A DNA stretch of 13,220 bases from JBDREA01 sp043820265 (GTDB lineage: Archaea; Altiarchaeota; Altiarchaeia; IMC4; JBDREA01). The DNA lies in contig JBDREA010000058.1 in assembly GCA_043820265.1 (NCBI GenBank), positions 1-13,220 of the forward strand. The letters run 5' to 3'. The notes under the pieces are model-generated. The model saw nothing but the letters and a program-made list of their open reading frames with translations, was not told the DNA's origin and ran no database searches. Below are positions 1 through 7,212 of the stretch, in pieces (the stretch's first letter is position 1; each line of letters starts with the position of its first letter). A program made the position numbers and the translations under genes.

Positions 1-110
1 GCTGCTTGGATGTTGATGTTCTCGTCGCCTGTCAAGAATATAATCTTTAATGCAGATGCGCTAGTCGACAAAAGTACCAACGCAACCAAAACAATCAAAA
101 GCTTCTTCAT
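1..110 (-). CDS. N-terminal fragment of a secreted protein (unrecognised)
   Basis: Only the first 36 or so codons lie in the window; the gene continues past the left edge. It starts with ATG at 110 and reads two lysines followed by a long Leu/Val/Ala stretch ending in a Ser-Ala-Ser-Ala type cleavage site, which is a classical Sec signal peptide of about 20 residues. The mature part begins LKIIFLTGDENINIQA and is too short for family assignment. A strong Shine-Dalgarno, AGGAGGG at 121-127, sits ten bases before the ATG, so the start is well supported. It lies downstream of the DUF835 gene in the same direction, 76 bases apart, and may have its own promoter there. Confidence 0.7.
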   Translation of the reverse strand, partial: MKKLLIVLVALVLLSTSASALKIIFLTGDENINIQA

Positions 111-120
111 TTTTTCTGTT

Positions 121-127
121 CCCTCCT
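121..127 (-). promoter_or_regulatory. Strong Shine-Dalgarno of the secreted-protein gene
   Basis: The minus strand reads AGGAGGG, separated by ten A-rich bases from the ATG at 110. It decides the start of the partial gene and contrasts with the probably leaderless starts of other genes here. Confidence 0.7.
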
Positions 128-171
128 GATTTACTAAACAATTAGTTTTACACTAACCTATTGCCCCCCCC

Positions 172-183
172 ACTTTAAAAATG
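172..183 (-). promoter_or_regulatory. TATA-like box or T-rich terminator before the secreted-protein gene
   Basis: The minus strand reads ATTTTTAAAG just after the DUF835 stop codon. As a TATA-like box it would start a transcript near position 150, giving a leader of about 40 bases that includes the AGGAGGG site. The T-run could equally end transcription of the DUF835 unit. A run of eight C (164-171 on the plus strand) follows. Confidence 0.35.
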
Positions 184-186
184 TTT

Positions 187-1395
187 CTACTCTTCGATTA
201 TATGTGTTTCTCTTTCTAGGAGGTTTAGTTCCAGCCGCTTTAATGTGCCGGGGTGTAGGCTTAAGATGAATCTGGCGTTTTTTGCTGAAACGATGTCTCT
301 AATCTGTTCGACTAGGTGAAGTACTAGGTCGAAGTTGTTGTAGTTTATGAGGTATTCGACTCCGTCTAAGAGGACAATCCCATTTGGGCTTTTTTCGATG
401 AATGTGTCAATGACCGCAAAGATTTGTTCTGGTTGGGGGTTTATTGTCGTATGCTTGTCCACCCTTCTTGAGTCGGTAAGCCAGAGTATCGGTATCTTTC
501 TGAGCTCTGCGAATTGGTCTCTAATCTGTTTTGGATGCGTGCGGGTGATCAAAAGCCCCTGACAACCTTTATCCATCTCATCTACGAACAGGTCTAAACT
601 GTGTGAGGGCTTTTTTTCTTTCACCAAGTAGATGAACCCGGGCTTTAACGAGGTGGTTAGGGATTCGTCTAAATGGATTTCGGTTTCTTTGGACGAATAA
701 GTCTCAAAGTAGTCCATAAGCCGCCGCTCTATTTTCCGGCTTTTCACCATATCGAATAGGGTTGTCTTTGTGGTTGTGACAGATATGCTCAGATAGATGA
801 AGACTGTGGAGAGGATGTAGCCTATTCGTTGGATGATCTCGGCCAAAAGATTTAGCTGACTGAACGTCAGGATATCCCATAGAAAAGTCACGGCTAGGAG
901 GCTGAAAGAGAACGCCATGAACACAGGTTTCCTTCTGAGTCCCCTTTGCAGATTCAACCCGAAGAAGCCGAGTATGAGAGAAGGTATCGATAAAAGTAAT
1001 AGTAGAAGCGGGGTGATGAACCATTCAAAGAGGTTGGGGCTGATGTATCCAATGTGATTGAGAATGGATAATGCTACAGCCCCTAACATGATAACAGAGG
1101 GTAATATCGAGTTTTTCATAAACTTCCTCTTCTCGATGATGTTCAGCGCAAAAAAGGAGAATCCTCCAAAGTAGAGTGAAGCGCTTGACCAAAAGAATAA
1201 GCCATAGTATGTGCCTAAAGATCTTGGAAAAGAATAGATGAGAAAAAATAAGGTGCCAAATAAGAAGGCCACCAAGAGGAATACGTCGGGATGGGCTCTT
1301 TTTCTGGCGAACATTCGGAAATAGAAGGAAACAAGGGTAAGGCATAGTAGCGCTTCTAGGAGTGTAAGGTAGAATATGAGGGTCTGCAGTTCCAC
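187..1395 (-). CDS. Seven-helix membrane protein with C-terminal DUF835 domain
   Basis: The 402-residue product has about seven hydrophobic helices in residues 5-206 (roughly 5-27, 38-56, 62-85, 94-115, 123-147, 156-175, 181-206), a short charged linker, and a soluble domain at about 250-390. That domain fits DUF835, an archaeal family: FIYLVKE at 254, IPILWLTDSR at 301, IVLLDGVEYLI at 340 and an HPGTL segment at 381. The LLDGVEYL strand resembles a Walker B strand, but I see no P-loop, so ATP hydrolysis is not implied. The layout suggests a membrane sensor with a cytoplasmic output domain; that is inference. The start is GTG at 1395, behind GAGGTGA, which overlaps the stop region of the upstream TrmB-like gene. 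The two genes are therefore probably translated from one message. Confidence 0.8.
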   Translation of the reverse strand: MELQTLIFYLTLLEALLCLTLVSFYFRMFARKRAHPDVFLLVAFLFGTLFFLIYSFPRSLGTYYGLFFWSSASLYFGGFSFFALNIIEKRKFMKNSILPSVIMLGAVALSILNHIGYISPNLFEWFITPLLLLLLSIPSLILGFFGLNLQRGLRRKPVFMAFSFSLLAVTFLWDILTFSQLNLLAEIIQRIGYILSTVFIYLSISVTTTKTTLFDMVKSRKIERRLMDYFETYSSKETEIHLDESLTTSLKPGFIYLVKEKKPSHSLDLFVDEMDKGCQGLLITRTHPKQIRDQFAELRKIPILWLTDSRRVDKHTTINPQPEQIFAVIDTFIEKSPNGIVLLDGVEYLINYNNFDLVLHLVEQIRDIVSAKNARFILSLHPGTLKRLELNLLERETHIIEE

Positions 1396-1398
1396 ACG

Positions 1399-2142
1399 TC
1401 ACCTCTTTTTGAAGTAGTCCTTTTTTTGGTCCATGAATGCTGCTTTTGAGGATAGGATTTGGGTGATGGCCCGCTTTATCTCTACTTTCTCATCATCTGA
1501 GAATATTGGATTGATTTGGTCGAGGATTTTCTTTTTTTGGGTTAGTAGTATGTCTTCGAGCACGACGGTGACGTCTGGTGCCTTGGGGGCTTCTCTCTTT
1601 TTTCCCGCCATCTTCATGAGGCGGGCTCGCATCATCTGGCGTCTTTGGATTTTGAGTTTTTGGTCCTTTTCATCCACTAGGTCGTCGAGTCGGCCTTTGA
1701 CTTTGCTTTTGTGTTCTTCGTCTAATCTGACCTTGGATTCCTGCCATCTCACCCAATCCGTTTGGTCTTTTTCTTTTTGGGTGAGGCGATTTGTCACGTC
1801 TTCATCGTCCATCAGGTCTTTCAGTCTTTCCGCCACTTTGTCTTTTTGTATTTCTTGTAGTTCAGCCCGTTTATTTCCCTCGATGATTTCTCTGGCCTTG
1901 TCTAGGGCGTCAATCATGTCTTCTTCGGCTATTGGGCTGTAGTATATTTTTCCCCAGAGGGTTACTGCTTTTGCTAACTGCTTTTCTCTTAAGCCTTCAA
2001 GGGCTTCTGTTAATTCCTCTAAGGTTAGGTCAGATCGTTCCTTTACTTCTTCGGTGCTTGATGGACCCAACTCTAAAAGCAGTATGAATGTGTTGCTTTC
2101 CTCCTTTGTGAAGCCGATTTTTAGCAGGTCCTTTTTTTGCAT
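1399..2142 (-). CDS. TrmB-like winged-helix protein with long charged helical region
   Basis: This is a 247-residue protein. Residues 1-70 look like the TrmB/winged-helix DNA-binding fold: a helix, the GFTKEESNTFILLLELG segment (10-26) typical of TrmB N-termini, a recognition-helix region at about 39-56, and a wing around 58-70 (LWGKIYYSP). Residues 75-180 are almost entirely charged and helical and probably form a coiled coil. Residues 190-247 form another amphipathic helical region. The sugar-binding C-terminal domain of classical TrmB is absent, so this is not a sugar-responsive TrmB as such. A TATA-like box lies 28 bases before the ATG with no Shine-Dalgarno, making it the probable first, leaderless gene of a unit with the DUF835 gene. 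A DNA-binding role is inferred. Confidence 0.7.
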   Translation of the reverse strand: MQKKDLLKIGFTKEESNTFILLLELGPSSTEEVKERSDLTLEELTEALEGLREKQLAKAVTLWGKIYYSPIAEEDMIDALDKAREIIEGNKRAELQEIQKDKVAERLKDLMDDEDVTNRLTQKEKDQTDWVRWQESKVRLDEEHKSKVKGRLDDLVDEKDQKLKIQRRQMMRARLMKMAGKKREAPKAPDVTVVLEDILLTQKKKILDQINPIFSDDEKVEIKRAITQILSSKAAFMDQKKDYFKKR

Positions 2143-2163
2143 CGTTAATTAGTGGTTTTCTTT

Positions 2164-2175
2164 AACTATAAAATT
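2164..2175 (-). promoter_or_regulatory. TATA-like box of the TrmB-like gene
   Basis: The minus strand reads AATTTTATAGTT, centred about 28 bases before the ATG at 2142 and immediately after the permease stop codon (2178-2180). The spacing implies transcription begins at or very near the start codon. No Shine-Dalgarno is visible. Confidence 0.5.
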
Positions 2176-2177
2176 GT

Positions 2178-3386
2178 TTAGTAGGGTATGCTGAGGAGGT
2201 AGAGGGTGGTTGGGATGATCAATACACCCATTAGATGGTTTCTTCCGACCCCTTTGAGTATCGGAAGCAGGCCAATGTTTGTCGAAACCGCTGCTATGGC
2301 GCATCCGAACCATCCAGTCAAGTAATAGATGAGGAAGCTGACAAATGCCAGGGTGGCAAGTGAAAGGGCCCGGTAATTTATGTTTCTTAAGGCTTTTGAG
2401 AACCATCTTCCGATTTTTAGGTGTATGAGATATGCTGGCAGAGCAGCTATCGACATCGCAGAAATGAATAATATGAGTGTTGTGAGGTCGATATCTATGA
2501 TGCCTGATATCATTGTCGCCACTCCGCTTCGGGGGTTATTTATCGTGTAAGATGATGCGAGAGAATAGATTGCATCGGATGTATTTATCGCCGAAAGGCA
2601 AACAAGAAAGTTTACTGGGTTGTTTTTGAGGATGCTGAATAGGAGGACTCCCGCTTGTGACGGGCTCATCGCCGGAAGCACGCCTATTATCAACCCTCCG
2701 ATGCTTCCGAGAAATCCTGCGAATATCAAACTGGGTGTGATTTCCACTTTAGAATAAGGTTGTTGTGGTGGGATGTCCGAATTCGTTCTTATGGAGGTGA
2801 TTAGTGTACTTAGACCGAATAATCCAGTGAATACAGGAAAGAGGATCTGACTTTGTGAGATCATGTTTTGATTGAGGGAGATTAGTCCGAGTTCTCCGCT
2901 TAGAAAAAAGATCACTGTCGCCCAAAACCTATTGGTGGTGTTTTTTTCCTTAAATATGAGGGCTGCTACTGCAACGAGCACGAGGTAGATGAGGTATTTT
3001 TTAAGGTGTGGGTATATCACGGGTATGAATCGGATGGACGCAGGAAGTAGAAGGAGGGCAAATACAAGTCCTAGGAGGCTGCCGTAGGCTGTCAGCCTTA
3101 CGGCCTCCATCGCCTTTCCTTGTAGGAGCAGTCGATGGGTGGGGAGTACGGAAAGACAAGTGGCTTCCTCTGGCACTCCGAGAAAAATTGCTGGGATGTA
3201 GTCGAGGAATGTGTGGGTTAGAGACATCGAAACCATGGCGATTGAGAACTCGAGGGGGGAAAGACCTAGTCGGGGGTATATCGACATGCCCAGTAGGCAC
3301 AGGGTGTTCACGTGCAGTCCTGGAGTCAAGCCTGTGATTGTTCCGAGGACGCAGCCGATGAGGATAAGTATCAGATACTCTATCAT
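2178..3386 (-). CDS. TctA-like permease, orphan archaeal type (COG1784)
   Basis: This 402-residue polytopic membrane protein has ten or more hydrophobic segments. The N-terminal motif GLTPGLHVNT (19-28) is the glycine/proline signature of the tripartite tricarboxylate transporter large subunit, and a second, related loop GGLIIGVLPAMSPSQAG (230-246) begins the second half, showing the internal duplication of the family. Bacterial TctA proteins are about 500 residues and work with a TctB small subunit and a periplasmic TctC binding protein. Neither is present here, as is usual for the shorter archaeal relatives, so the substrate is unknown and citrate should not be assumed. The ATG at 3386 follows a TATA-like box by 25-30 bases with no ribosome site, consistent with a leaderless message. 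Confidence 0.85.
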   Translation of the reverse strand: MIEYLILILIGCVLGTITGLTPGLHVNTLCLLGMSIYPRLGLSPLEFSIAMVSMSLTHTFLDYIPAIFLGVPEEATCLSVLPTHRLLLQGKAMEAVRLTAYGSLLGLVFALLLLPASIRFIPVIYPHLKKYLIYLVLVAVAALIFKEKNTTNRFWATVIFFLSGELGLISLNQNMISQSQILFPVFTGLFGLSTLITSIRTNSDIPPQQPYSKVEITPSLIFAGFLGSIGGLIIGVLPAMSPSQAGVLLFSILKNNPVNFLVCLSAINTSDAIYSLASSYTINNPRSGVATMISGIIDIDLTTLILFISAMSIAALPAYLIHLKIGRWFSKALRNINYRALSLATLAFVSFLIYYLTGWFGCAIAAVSTNIGLLPILKGVGRNHLMGVLIIPTTLYLLSIPY

Positions 3387-3408
3387 AGTGTAAAATAGTT
3401 TAGAGTAA

Positions 3409-3420
3409 GTATATAAAATA
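3409..3420 (-). promoter_or_regulatory. TATA box of the TctA-like permease gene
   Basis: The minus strand reads TATTTTATATAC, close to the archaeal TTTATATA consensus, centred about 28 bases upstream of the ATG at 3386. The intervening sequence has no Shine-Dalgarno. It lies just beyond the end of the beta-helix gene. Confidence 0.6.
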
Positions 3421-3448
3421 AATACCTAGTTTGTTGCCTTAAGAAAAA

Positions 3449-4600
3449 TCAAGGTGTCAGCCAGTAGGAGATCAGATTCCAACCATCCAATAAACATAAT
3501 GTGTTAGGGGGACAAATTGTTGTTGTTGCTCCTCCACCTATTGTTGTAGTGGTTGAGGAAGACGATGTGGTTGTTGTGGACGTTGTTATTCCACCGCAGG
3601 CATTGGTGCATCCCGTGGCTCCTGCGTCATTCCATCCGCTTGTGTTATTACATGAATTGTTGACTCCTTCAGCTGTTGGATCGGATGTGGAGTTGTCGAT
3701 GTCGATTAATGTATTATTGCAGATGGTATTCTCGTAGATGTCTGAGGATGTGGCGTAGTCGAGTACAATACCGCGGAGGTTTTCTTCTATCGTGTTGTTT
3801 GTGATGTTGTTATTGTTGTTGAGGTTAAGTGAAATTGCGAACGAATCGCAGTAACCCGGGAAATTTTCGGTGCACGACATGTTGATGGCAGTGCCGCTAT
3901 TATTGGAGATGTTATTGTTGGTTACGATGTTGTTGTCCCCGCCTGTATCACACAAGTTGCTTCCCCAGCAATAAGCCCAGAAGATTATTCCGTCATTGTT
4001 GCCCATAACATTATTGTCTGTTATTTGATTATCCGTTGGGTCGGGATCGAATCCCTGATCGGAAAAAACTATTCCTCCGTCGCCGGCATTGTCTTGGATG
4101 TTGTTGTTCCGTATTATGTTGCTGACTGATGTCGCCCAGATATTCAGGCCATCCCAGGTGTTCGAAAGAATATTGTTTTCTTGCACAACCGTGTCATTCA
4201 CGTCCATAAAGACGATACCGCGGTAGTTTTGAGTGATGTTATTGCCTGTGACGTTACTATCCCGTACAGTCTCAAGATAAATACCCCAAGAAAAGTTAAC
4301 TACGTTTAAGTAGACAATAGAAACATTATTTTGTCCGGTCACATTTACACCGTAGATGTACATGTCAACTCCGCCATCATCGCCTGTTATCTGATAGCCT
4401 GCCCCATTTAACAAAACATCGTCTACTCCGATGGTGAAACAGGTTCCGGTGGTATTCAAATTAGAATTCAGCGTACAGCTTTCGGTGATCGTTTCTCCGC
4501 AACTATAATTTTGGGTTGAACCTACACAGACAGCAGATGCACTAGATACAATAGAAAGAAGAAGAAATAATCCCCAAAGTATCTTCCCCACCAACCCCAT
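3449..4600 (-). CDS. Secreted NosD/CASH-type beta-helix surface protein with Thr/Ser linker
   Basis: The 383-residue product begins with a signal peptide (1-23, ending SSASA). Residues about 25-325 hold Asn-rich coils such as NNIVTNNNISNN (223-234) and GLNIWATSVSNIIRNNNI, typical of right-handed parallel beta-helices of the NosD/CASH group. Many Asn-X-Ser/Thr sites suggest N-glycosylation. A cysteine segment follows (CNNTSGWNDAGATGCTNACGG spans about 317-337), then a Thr/Ser linker (339-361). The chain ends at LLDGWNLISYWLTP (370-383). GWNLIS usually opens a longer extracellular module, so the tail looks truncated. I see no C-terminal membrane helix, so it may be secreted or held by partners. 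The ATG at 4600 has a TATA-like box 25 bases upstream. Ligand or role is unknown. Confidence 0.8.
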   Translation of the reverse strand: MGLVGKILWGLFLLLSIVSSASAVCVGSTQNYSCGETITESCTLNSNLNTTGTCFTIGVDDVLLNGAGYQITGDDGGVDMYIYGVNVTGQNNVSIVYLNVVNFSWGIYLETVRDSNVTGNNITQNYRGIVFMDVNDTVVQENNILSNTWDGLNIWATSVSNIIRNNNIQDNAGDGGIVFSDQGFDPDPTDNQITDNNVMGNNDGIIFWAYCWGSNLCDTGGDNNIVTNNNISNNSGTAINMSCTENFPGYCDSFAISLNLNNNNNITNNTIEENLRGIVLDYATSSDIYENTICNNTLIDIDNSTSDPTAEGVNNSCNNTSGWNDAGATGCTNACGGITTSTTTTSSSSTTTTIGGGATTTICPPNTLCLLDGWNLISYWLTP

Positions 4601-4618
4601 GCTTACAGATTGGTGTTG

Positions 4619-4631
4619 CGATATAAATAAT
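4619..4631 (-). promoter_or_regulatory. TATA box of the beta-helix protein gene
   Basis: The minus strand reads ATTATTTATATCG, centred about 25 bases before the ATG at 4600. There is no ribosome binding site in between, so the message is probably leaderless. Confidence 0.55.
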
Positions 4632-4647
4632 TATCGATGTTATTCAT

Positions 4648-5328
4648 TCAGAGTTCGTTAGGATCCATCATTTCTGCACCAAACGCCTTTTTCATCGAAC
4701 TAAGCATTTTACCGAATAACTCTCCTACCTCCCCCCCTTCTTTTGACTCAGGAAGTTCTAAGGTGGACTTGTCTGCCAGTTCTACGATCATTTGTGGGAC
4801 CGAATCTCGAAAACTTTTTAGTAAAGTATCTTTCCCCATGCCGTTGTCTACGACGTTTTGCTCGGTTTCCCCTTTGTTGGAGTATACTGAGGCCCAAATA
4901 GTCCTCGACCTTTTTGAGTCCTGGTCGGGTCGGTCATCCCAGGTCACGCTCGTAGAGAGTTCATAGTCAATGCCGTTCTCGCCTCTAGCTTCTCTGGGGT
5001 TGAATCTGAATCTCATGATGTAATGGTCTTCAATCCAGGATTTGGGTTTGTCGGCGTCTTCCCTGAATCGACTCTGAGAGATCAACTCGATACCTACACC
5101 AACTCCGCCTATATTGAACCCTGCCCCCCATTGGCCCTCGATTAATTCGCCGCCTCCTTGCATCGTAGACTTCTTCACGCCCTCATCCACAGGTTTAAAC
5201 CCCACCTTTTCTGGGAGAGTGAGAGCAGATGATTCGCCGCGCAACATTGGAAAATCCCGTAGGACCTTAGACCTTACATCGCCAGAAGGGGATTGAAACT
5301 GCCGCCTACCCCTTAAATGGTTACCCAT
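4648..5328 (-). CDS. Soluble protein of unknown family
   Basis: I do not recognise this 226-residue protein. It has no signal peptide and no membrane helix. The first 30 residues are basic and possibly disordered. A glycine-rich strand region (about 72-84, QWGAGFNIGGVGVGIEL) is followed by alternating polar/hydrophobic stretches that look like beta strands (HYIMRFRFNP, DYELSTSVTW, RTIWASVYS). The C-terminal 70 residues are acidic and helical, ending FGKMLSSMKKAFGAEMMDPNEL. No catalytic motif stands out. The ATG at 5328 lies 27 bases after a TATA-like box and has no Shine-Dalgarno. It sits alone between the DUF116 gene and the beta-helix gene, each with its own promoter, so context does not suggest a job. 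Confidence 0.65.
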   Translation of the reverse strand: MGNHLRGRRQFQSPSGDVRSKVLRDFPMLRGESSALTLPEKVGFKPVDEGVKKSTMQGGGELIEGQWGAGFNIGGVGVGIELISQSRFREDADKPKSWIEDHYIMRFRFNPREARGENGIDYELSTSVTWDDRPDQDSKRSRTIWASVYSNKGETEQNVVDNGMGKDTLLKSFRDSVPQMIVELADKSTLELPESKEGGEVGELFGKMLSSMKKAFGAEMMDPNEL

Positions 5329-5349
5329 TAGAATCCATTAGGAACCCAG

Positions 5350-5361
5350 AATATAATAATT
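5350..5361 (-). promoter_or_regulatory. TATA-like box of the unknown soluble protein gene
   Basis: The minus strand reads AATTATTATATT, centred about 27 bases before the ATG at 5328. This fits the leaderless spacing seen for neighbouring genes and supports that start. Confidence 0.5.
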
Positions 5362-5372
5362 CATAAAAAAAG

Positions 5373-6182
5373 CTATTTTTTCAGGAGGTTTTGTTCACTC
5401 TCAAAGTATTTTTTCTTTGCTTCTTCAACGACCTTAAAGGAGGGTTTAGATTCTTTTTTATCCCATTTGGAGCTGATCTTTCGGTCTAGCTCCCTTTGCG
5501 CAAGGAGTTCTCCGTTTGACTTCGGCATCTGGTTTTGCTGAGATCTGATTTTTCCAAGAAGATCTAAGACGTTCACTCGGGTGTCAACGCAGCCGTCCCG
5601 AAGCAAAGTGATTGCTTGAACCGGCAAACCCACAGATGCCATCATCTCGGTCCCCTCTTTGACCTCCATTGAACAACCCACACCCAACACGGCTTTTGGC
5701 CTGTATTTTTTCACCATCCGCTTGATGAGTGTGGAACCGGGCGCGATGAAGAACAGATAACCCATATCCTCTGCTTCCCTTTTGATTTCCGCTATCCCGC
5801 AACGCTGGCATCCGATGCACTGGATTCCCTCCTCTGTGAGGGGGGCAGGACAATTTGAGTCCCTAAGGCACTGGGGGAGAAAGACCGCCCGCTTGGAATA
5901 TGGAACCTCAGAGTAAGCAGCCCTGTAGAGGTTGTTTCTTATTTGGACCGCCATCTGGTCGATGATCTCTGAGTCGACATTGAAAATCCACAAAATGTTT
6001 TTGATTGGAGCTTCAAGCATGCTCAAAATGATTAAGGTCACGCGTGGGATAAGTATTCTTCTTGTGCGCCTGTAAATGACAACTGCAACCGTACCGAGCA
6101 GTGCAAAGAATAAAGCCAAACCTATGAATACGATGAGTGCGAGCCCGGCAAGGTATACTATGTCGATTCCGAACAAATCCAT
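5373..6182 (-). CDS. DUF116 family protein (COG1852), membrane-anchored, cysteine-rich
   Basis: The 269-residue product starts with a hydrophobic helix (about 8-37), then a basic stretch and a second amphipathic or membrane-associated segment (43-66). The DUF116 core covers about 70-212 and carries seven cysteines in conserved positions: FLPQCLRDSNCP (C105, C111), IQCIGCQRCGI (C122, C125, C128), GVGCSMEV (C170) and RDGCVDT (C198). The spacing suggests a metal or iron-sulfur site. The family has no proven function that I can name. The last 55 residues are charged and probably disordered or helical. The gene diverges from map across an 80-base shared promoter region. No Shine-Dalgarno precedes the ATG at 6182. 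Confidence 0.8.
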   Translation of the reverse strand: MDLFGIDIVYLAGLALIVFIGLALFFALLGTVAVVIYRRTRRILIPRVTLIILSMLEAPIKNILWIFNVDSEIIDQMAVQIRNNLYRAAYSEVPYSKRAVFLPQCLRDSNCPAPLTEEGIQCIGCQRCGIAEIKREAEDMGYLFFIAPGSTLIKRMVKKYRPKAVLGVGCSMEVKEGTEMMASVGLPVQAITLLRDGCVDTRVNVLDLLGKIRSQQNQMPKSNGELLAQRELDRKISSKWDKKESKPSFKVVEEAKKKYFESEQNLLKK

Positions 6183-6218
6183 TTTATTTTTTTATTGGAA
6201 GATTATCTTGGGGTGAAA

Positions 6219-6243
6219 TCATATAAAAACGCCTTTTAAGCGT
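6219..6243. promoter_or_regulatory. Divergent promoter region between DUF116 and map
   Basis: ATATAAAAA (6221-6229) can serve as a TATA box for map on the plus strand (start codon at 6262) and, read backwards as TTTTTATAT, for the DUF116 gene at 6182. A second candidate for map, CTTTTAAG (6233-6240), lies 25 bases before its ATG and would give a leaderless message. A small inverted repeat, ACGC (6229-6232) and GCGT (6240-6243), brackets that second box and could be an operator, but four-base arms are weak evidence. Confidence 0.45.
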
Positions 6244-6261
6244 CAGAGCATATGCTTTAGC

Positions 6262-7152
6262 ATGGATGAGGTGACTTTAGAAAAGTACCGGCAAGCAGGA
6301 AGGATAGCGGTTGAAGTAAGAGATTGGAGCGTTGACTTAGTTAAGCCGGGAGTTAAGGTTCTGGATTTGGCAGATCAAATAGAACAAAGGATCATTGAAA
6401 AAGGCGGGCAATGGGCGTTTCCGACAAACGTCTGCTTAAACGATGTTGCAGCTCACTACGCCCCAAAACAAAACGACGAATCGGTGGTCTTAAAAGACGA
6501 CCTTGTGACAATCGACTTGGGGGTACACATTGAAGGCTGTATTGCAGACACCGCCCACACAATCGATTTAAGCGGAAAATACGGCAATATGATTAACGCC
6601 AATAAGAAGGCTTTGGCGGCCGTGATAGAAGAGATCAAACCTGGAACCTCGGTTCAGACTCTGGGTGAAATCGTTCAAAGCATCCTCAAGGAGGAGGGAT
6701 TCAAACCCATAGAGAACCTGACGGGTCATGAAGTCAAGGAATACGACCTTCATGCAGGGCTTTCGATCCCAAACATCAAAGTCCCATATGACTGGACGAT
6801 AGATGAGGGGATGGTCTTGGCAATCGAACCGTTTGCTACGGATGGTGTAGGTAGAGTGATAGAATCCCAGAAGGCGGAAATCTACAGTTTACTGGAAAGA
6901 AAACCCACAAGGATTCGCGAAGGGAGACTATTGCTAAAAGAGATCGATAGCCGCCAGGAACTTCCATTTGCTGCAAGGTGGTATGCAAAAAAGATTAATC
7001 CTCTGCGCCTCAATCTGGCTCTTGGAGAGTTGGTAAAACAAAAAATCCTTCGCTCATATCCAATCCTGCATGAAAAAGAAGGTGGAAAAGTAAGCCAGTT
7101 CGAGCATACGGTAATCGTTACCGAAGACGGATGCGAGGTGACAACAGAATAA
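6262..7152 (+). CDS. map: Methionine aminopeptidase, type II (archaeal)
   Basis: This cytoplasmic metalloprotease removes the initiator methionine from nascent proteins. The 296-residue length matches archaeal type II enzymes. The five metal ligands are readable: D85 (TIDLG), D96 (IADTAH), H156 (LTGHEV), E189 (AIEPF) and E281 (QFEHTVIV), with the substrate-site histidine H65 in AAHYAP. The family's type II insertion, a winged-helix-like domain, occupies about 200-275 (from IESQKAEIYSLL to ILHEKEGG). All expected residues are intact, so the enzyme should be active. It lacks a Shine-Dalgarno and follows TATA-like boxes at about -25 and -37. A small membrane-protein gene lies 60 bases downstream in the same direction. 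Confidence 0.95.
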   Translation: MDEVTLEKYRQAGRIAVEVRDWSVDLVKPGVKVLDLADQIEQRIIEKGGQWAFPTNVCLNDVAAHYAPKQNDESVVLKDDLVTIDLGVHIEGCIADTAHTIDLSGKYGNMINANKKALAAVIEEIKPGTSVQTLGEIVQSILKEEGFKPIENLTGHEVKEYDLHAGLSIPNIKVPYDWTIDEGMVLAIEPFATDGVGRVIESQKAEIYSLLERKPTRIREGRLLLKEIDSRQELPFAARWYAKKINPLRLNLALGELVKQKILRSYPILHEKEGGKVSQFEHTVIVTEDGCEVTTE

Positions 7153-7199
7153 TTTGCTTTTTTAAAGAGAAAACAAATTCGTTACATTATCTTATCTTT

Positions 7200-7206
7200 G
7201 GAGGTG
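7200..7206 (+). promoter_or_regulatory. Shine-Dalgarno fixing a GTG start
   Basis: GGAGGTG lies six bases before GTG at 7213. It is the best ribosome binding site on the plus strand of this window and supports translation of the short membrane protein that follows. Confidence 0.7.
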
Positions 7207-7212
7207 TTTTTT

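Noticed and set aside
164..171. Run of eight C, possible phase-variable tract
   Set aside because: It lies outside coding sequence and between a candidate box and a ribosome site; one run gives no evidence of switching and could be a sequencing artefact.
704..1402. Two long minus-strand frames overlapping the DUF835 gene
   Set aside because: They are in another frame of a gene with clear domain features and have no plausible domain or ribosome site.
1433..1942. 169-codon plus-strand frame opposite the TrmB-like gene
   Set aside because: Its Ser/Phe/Arg-rich composition is the antisense of a Glu/Lys-rich coding region.
5283..5299. CAGAAGGGGATTGAAAC resembles the 3' end of common CRISPR repeats
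   Set aside because: Only one copy occurs, it lies within a coding frame, and no regularly spaced repeats or cas genes are present.
6199..6209. AAGATTATCTT palindrome upstream of the DUF116 gene
   Set aside because: Five-base arms in A/T-rich promoter DNA are expected by chance and no second copy was seen.
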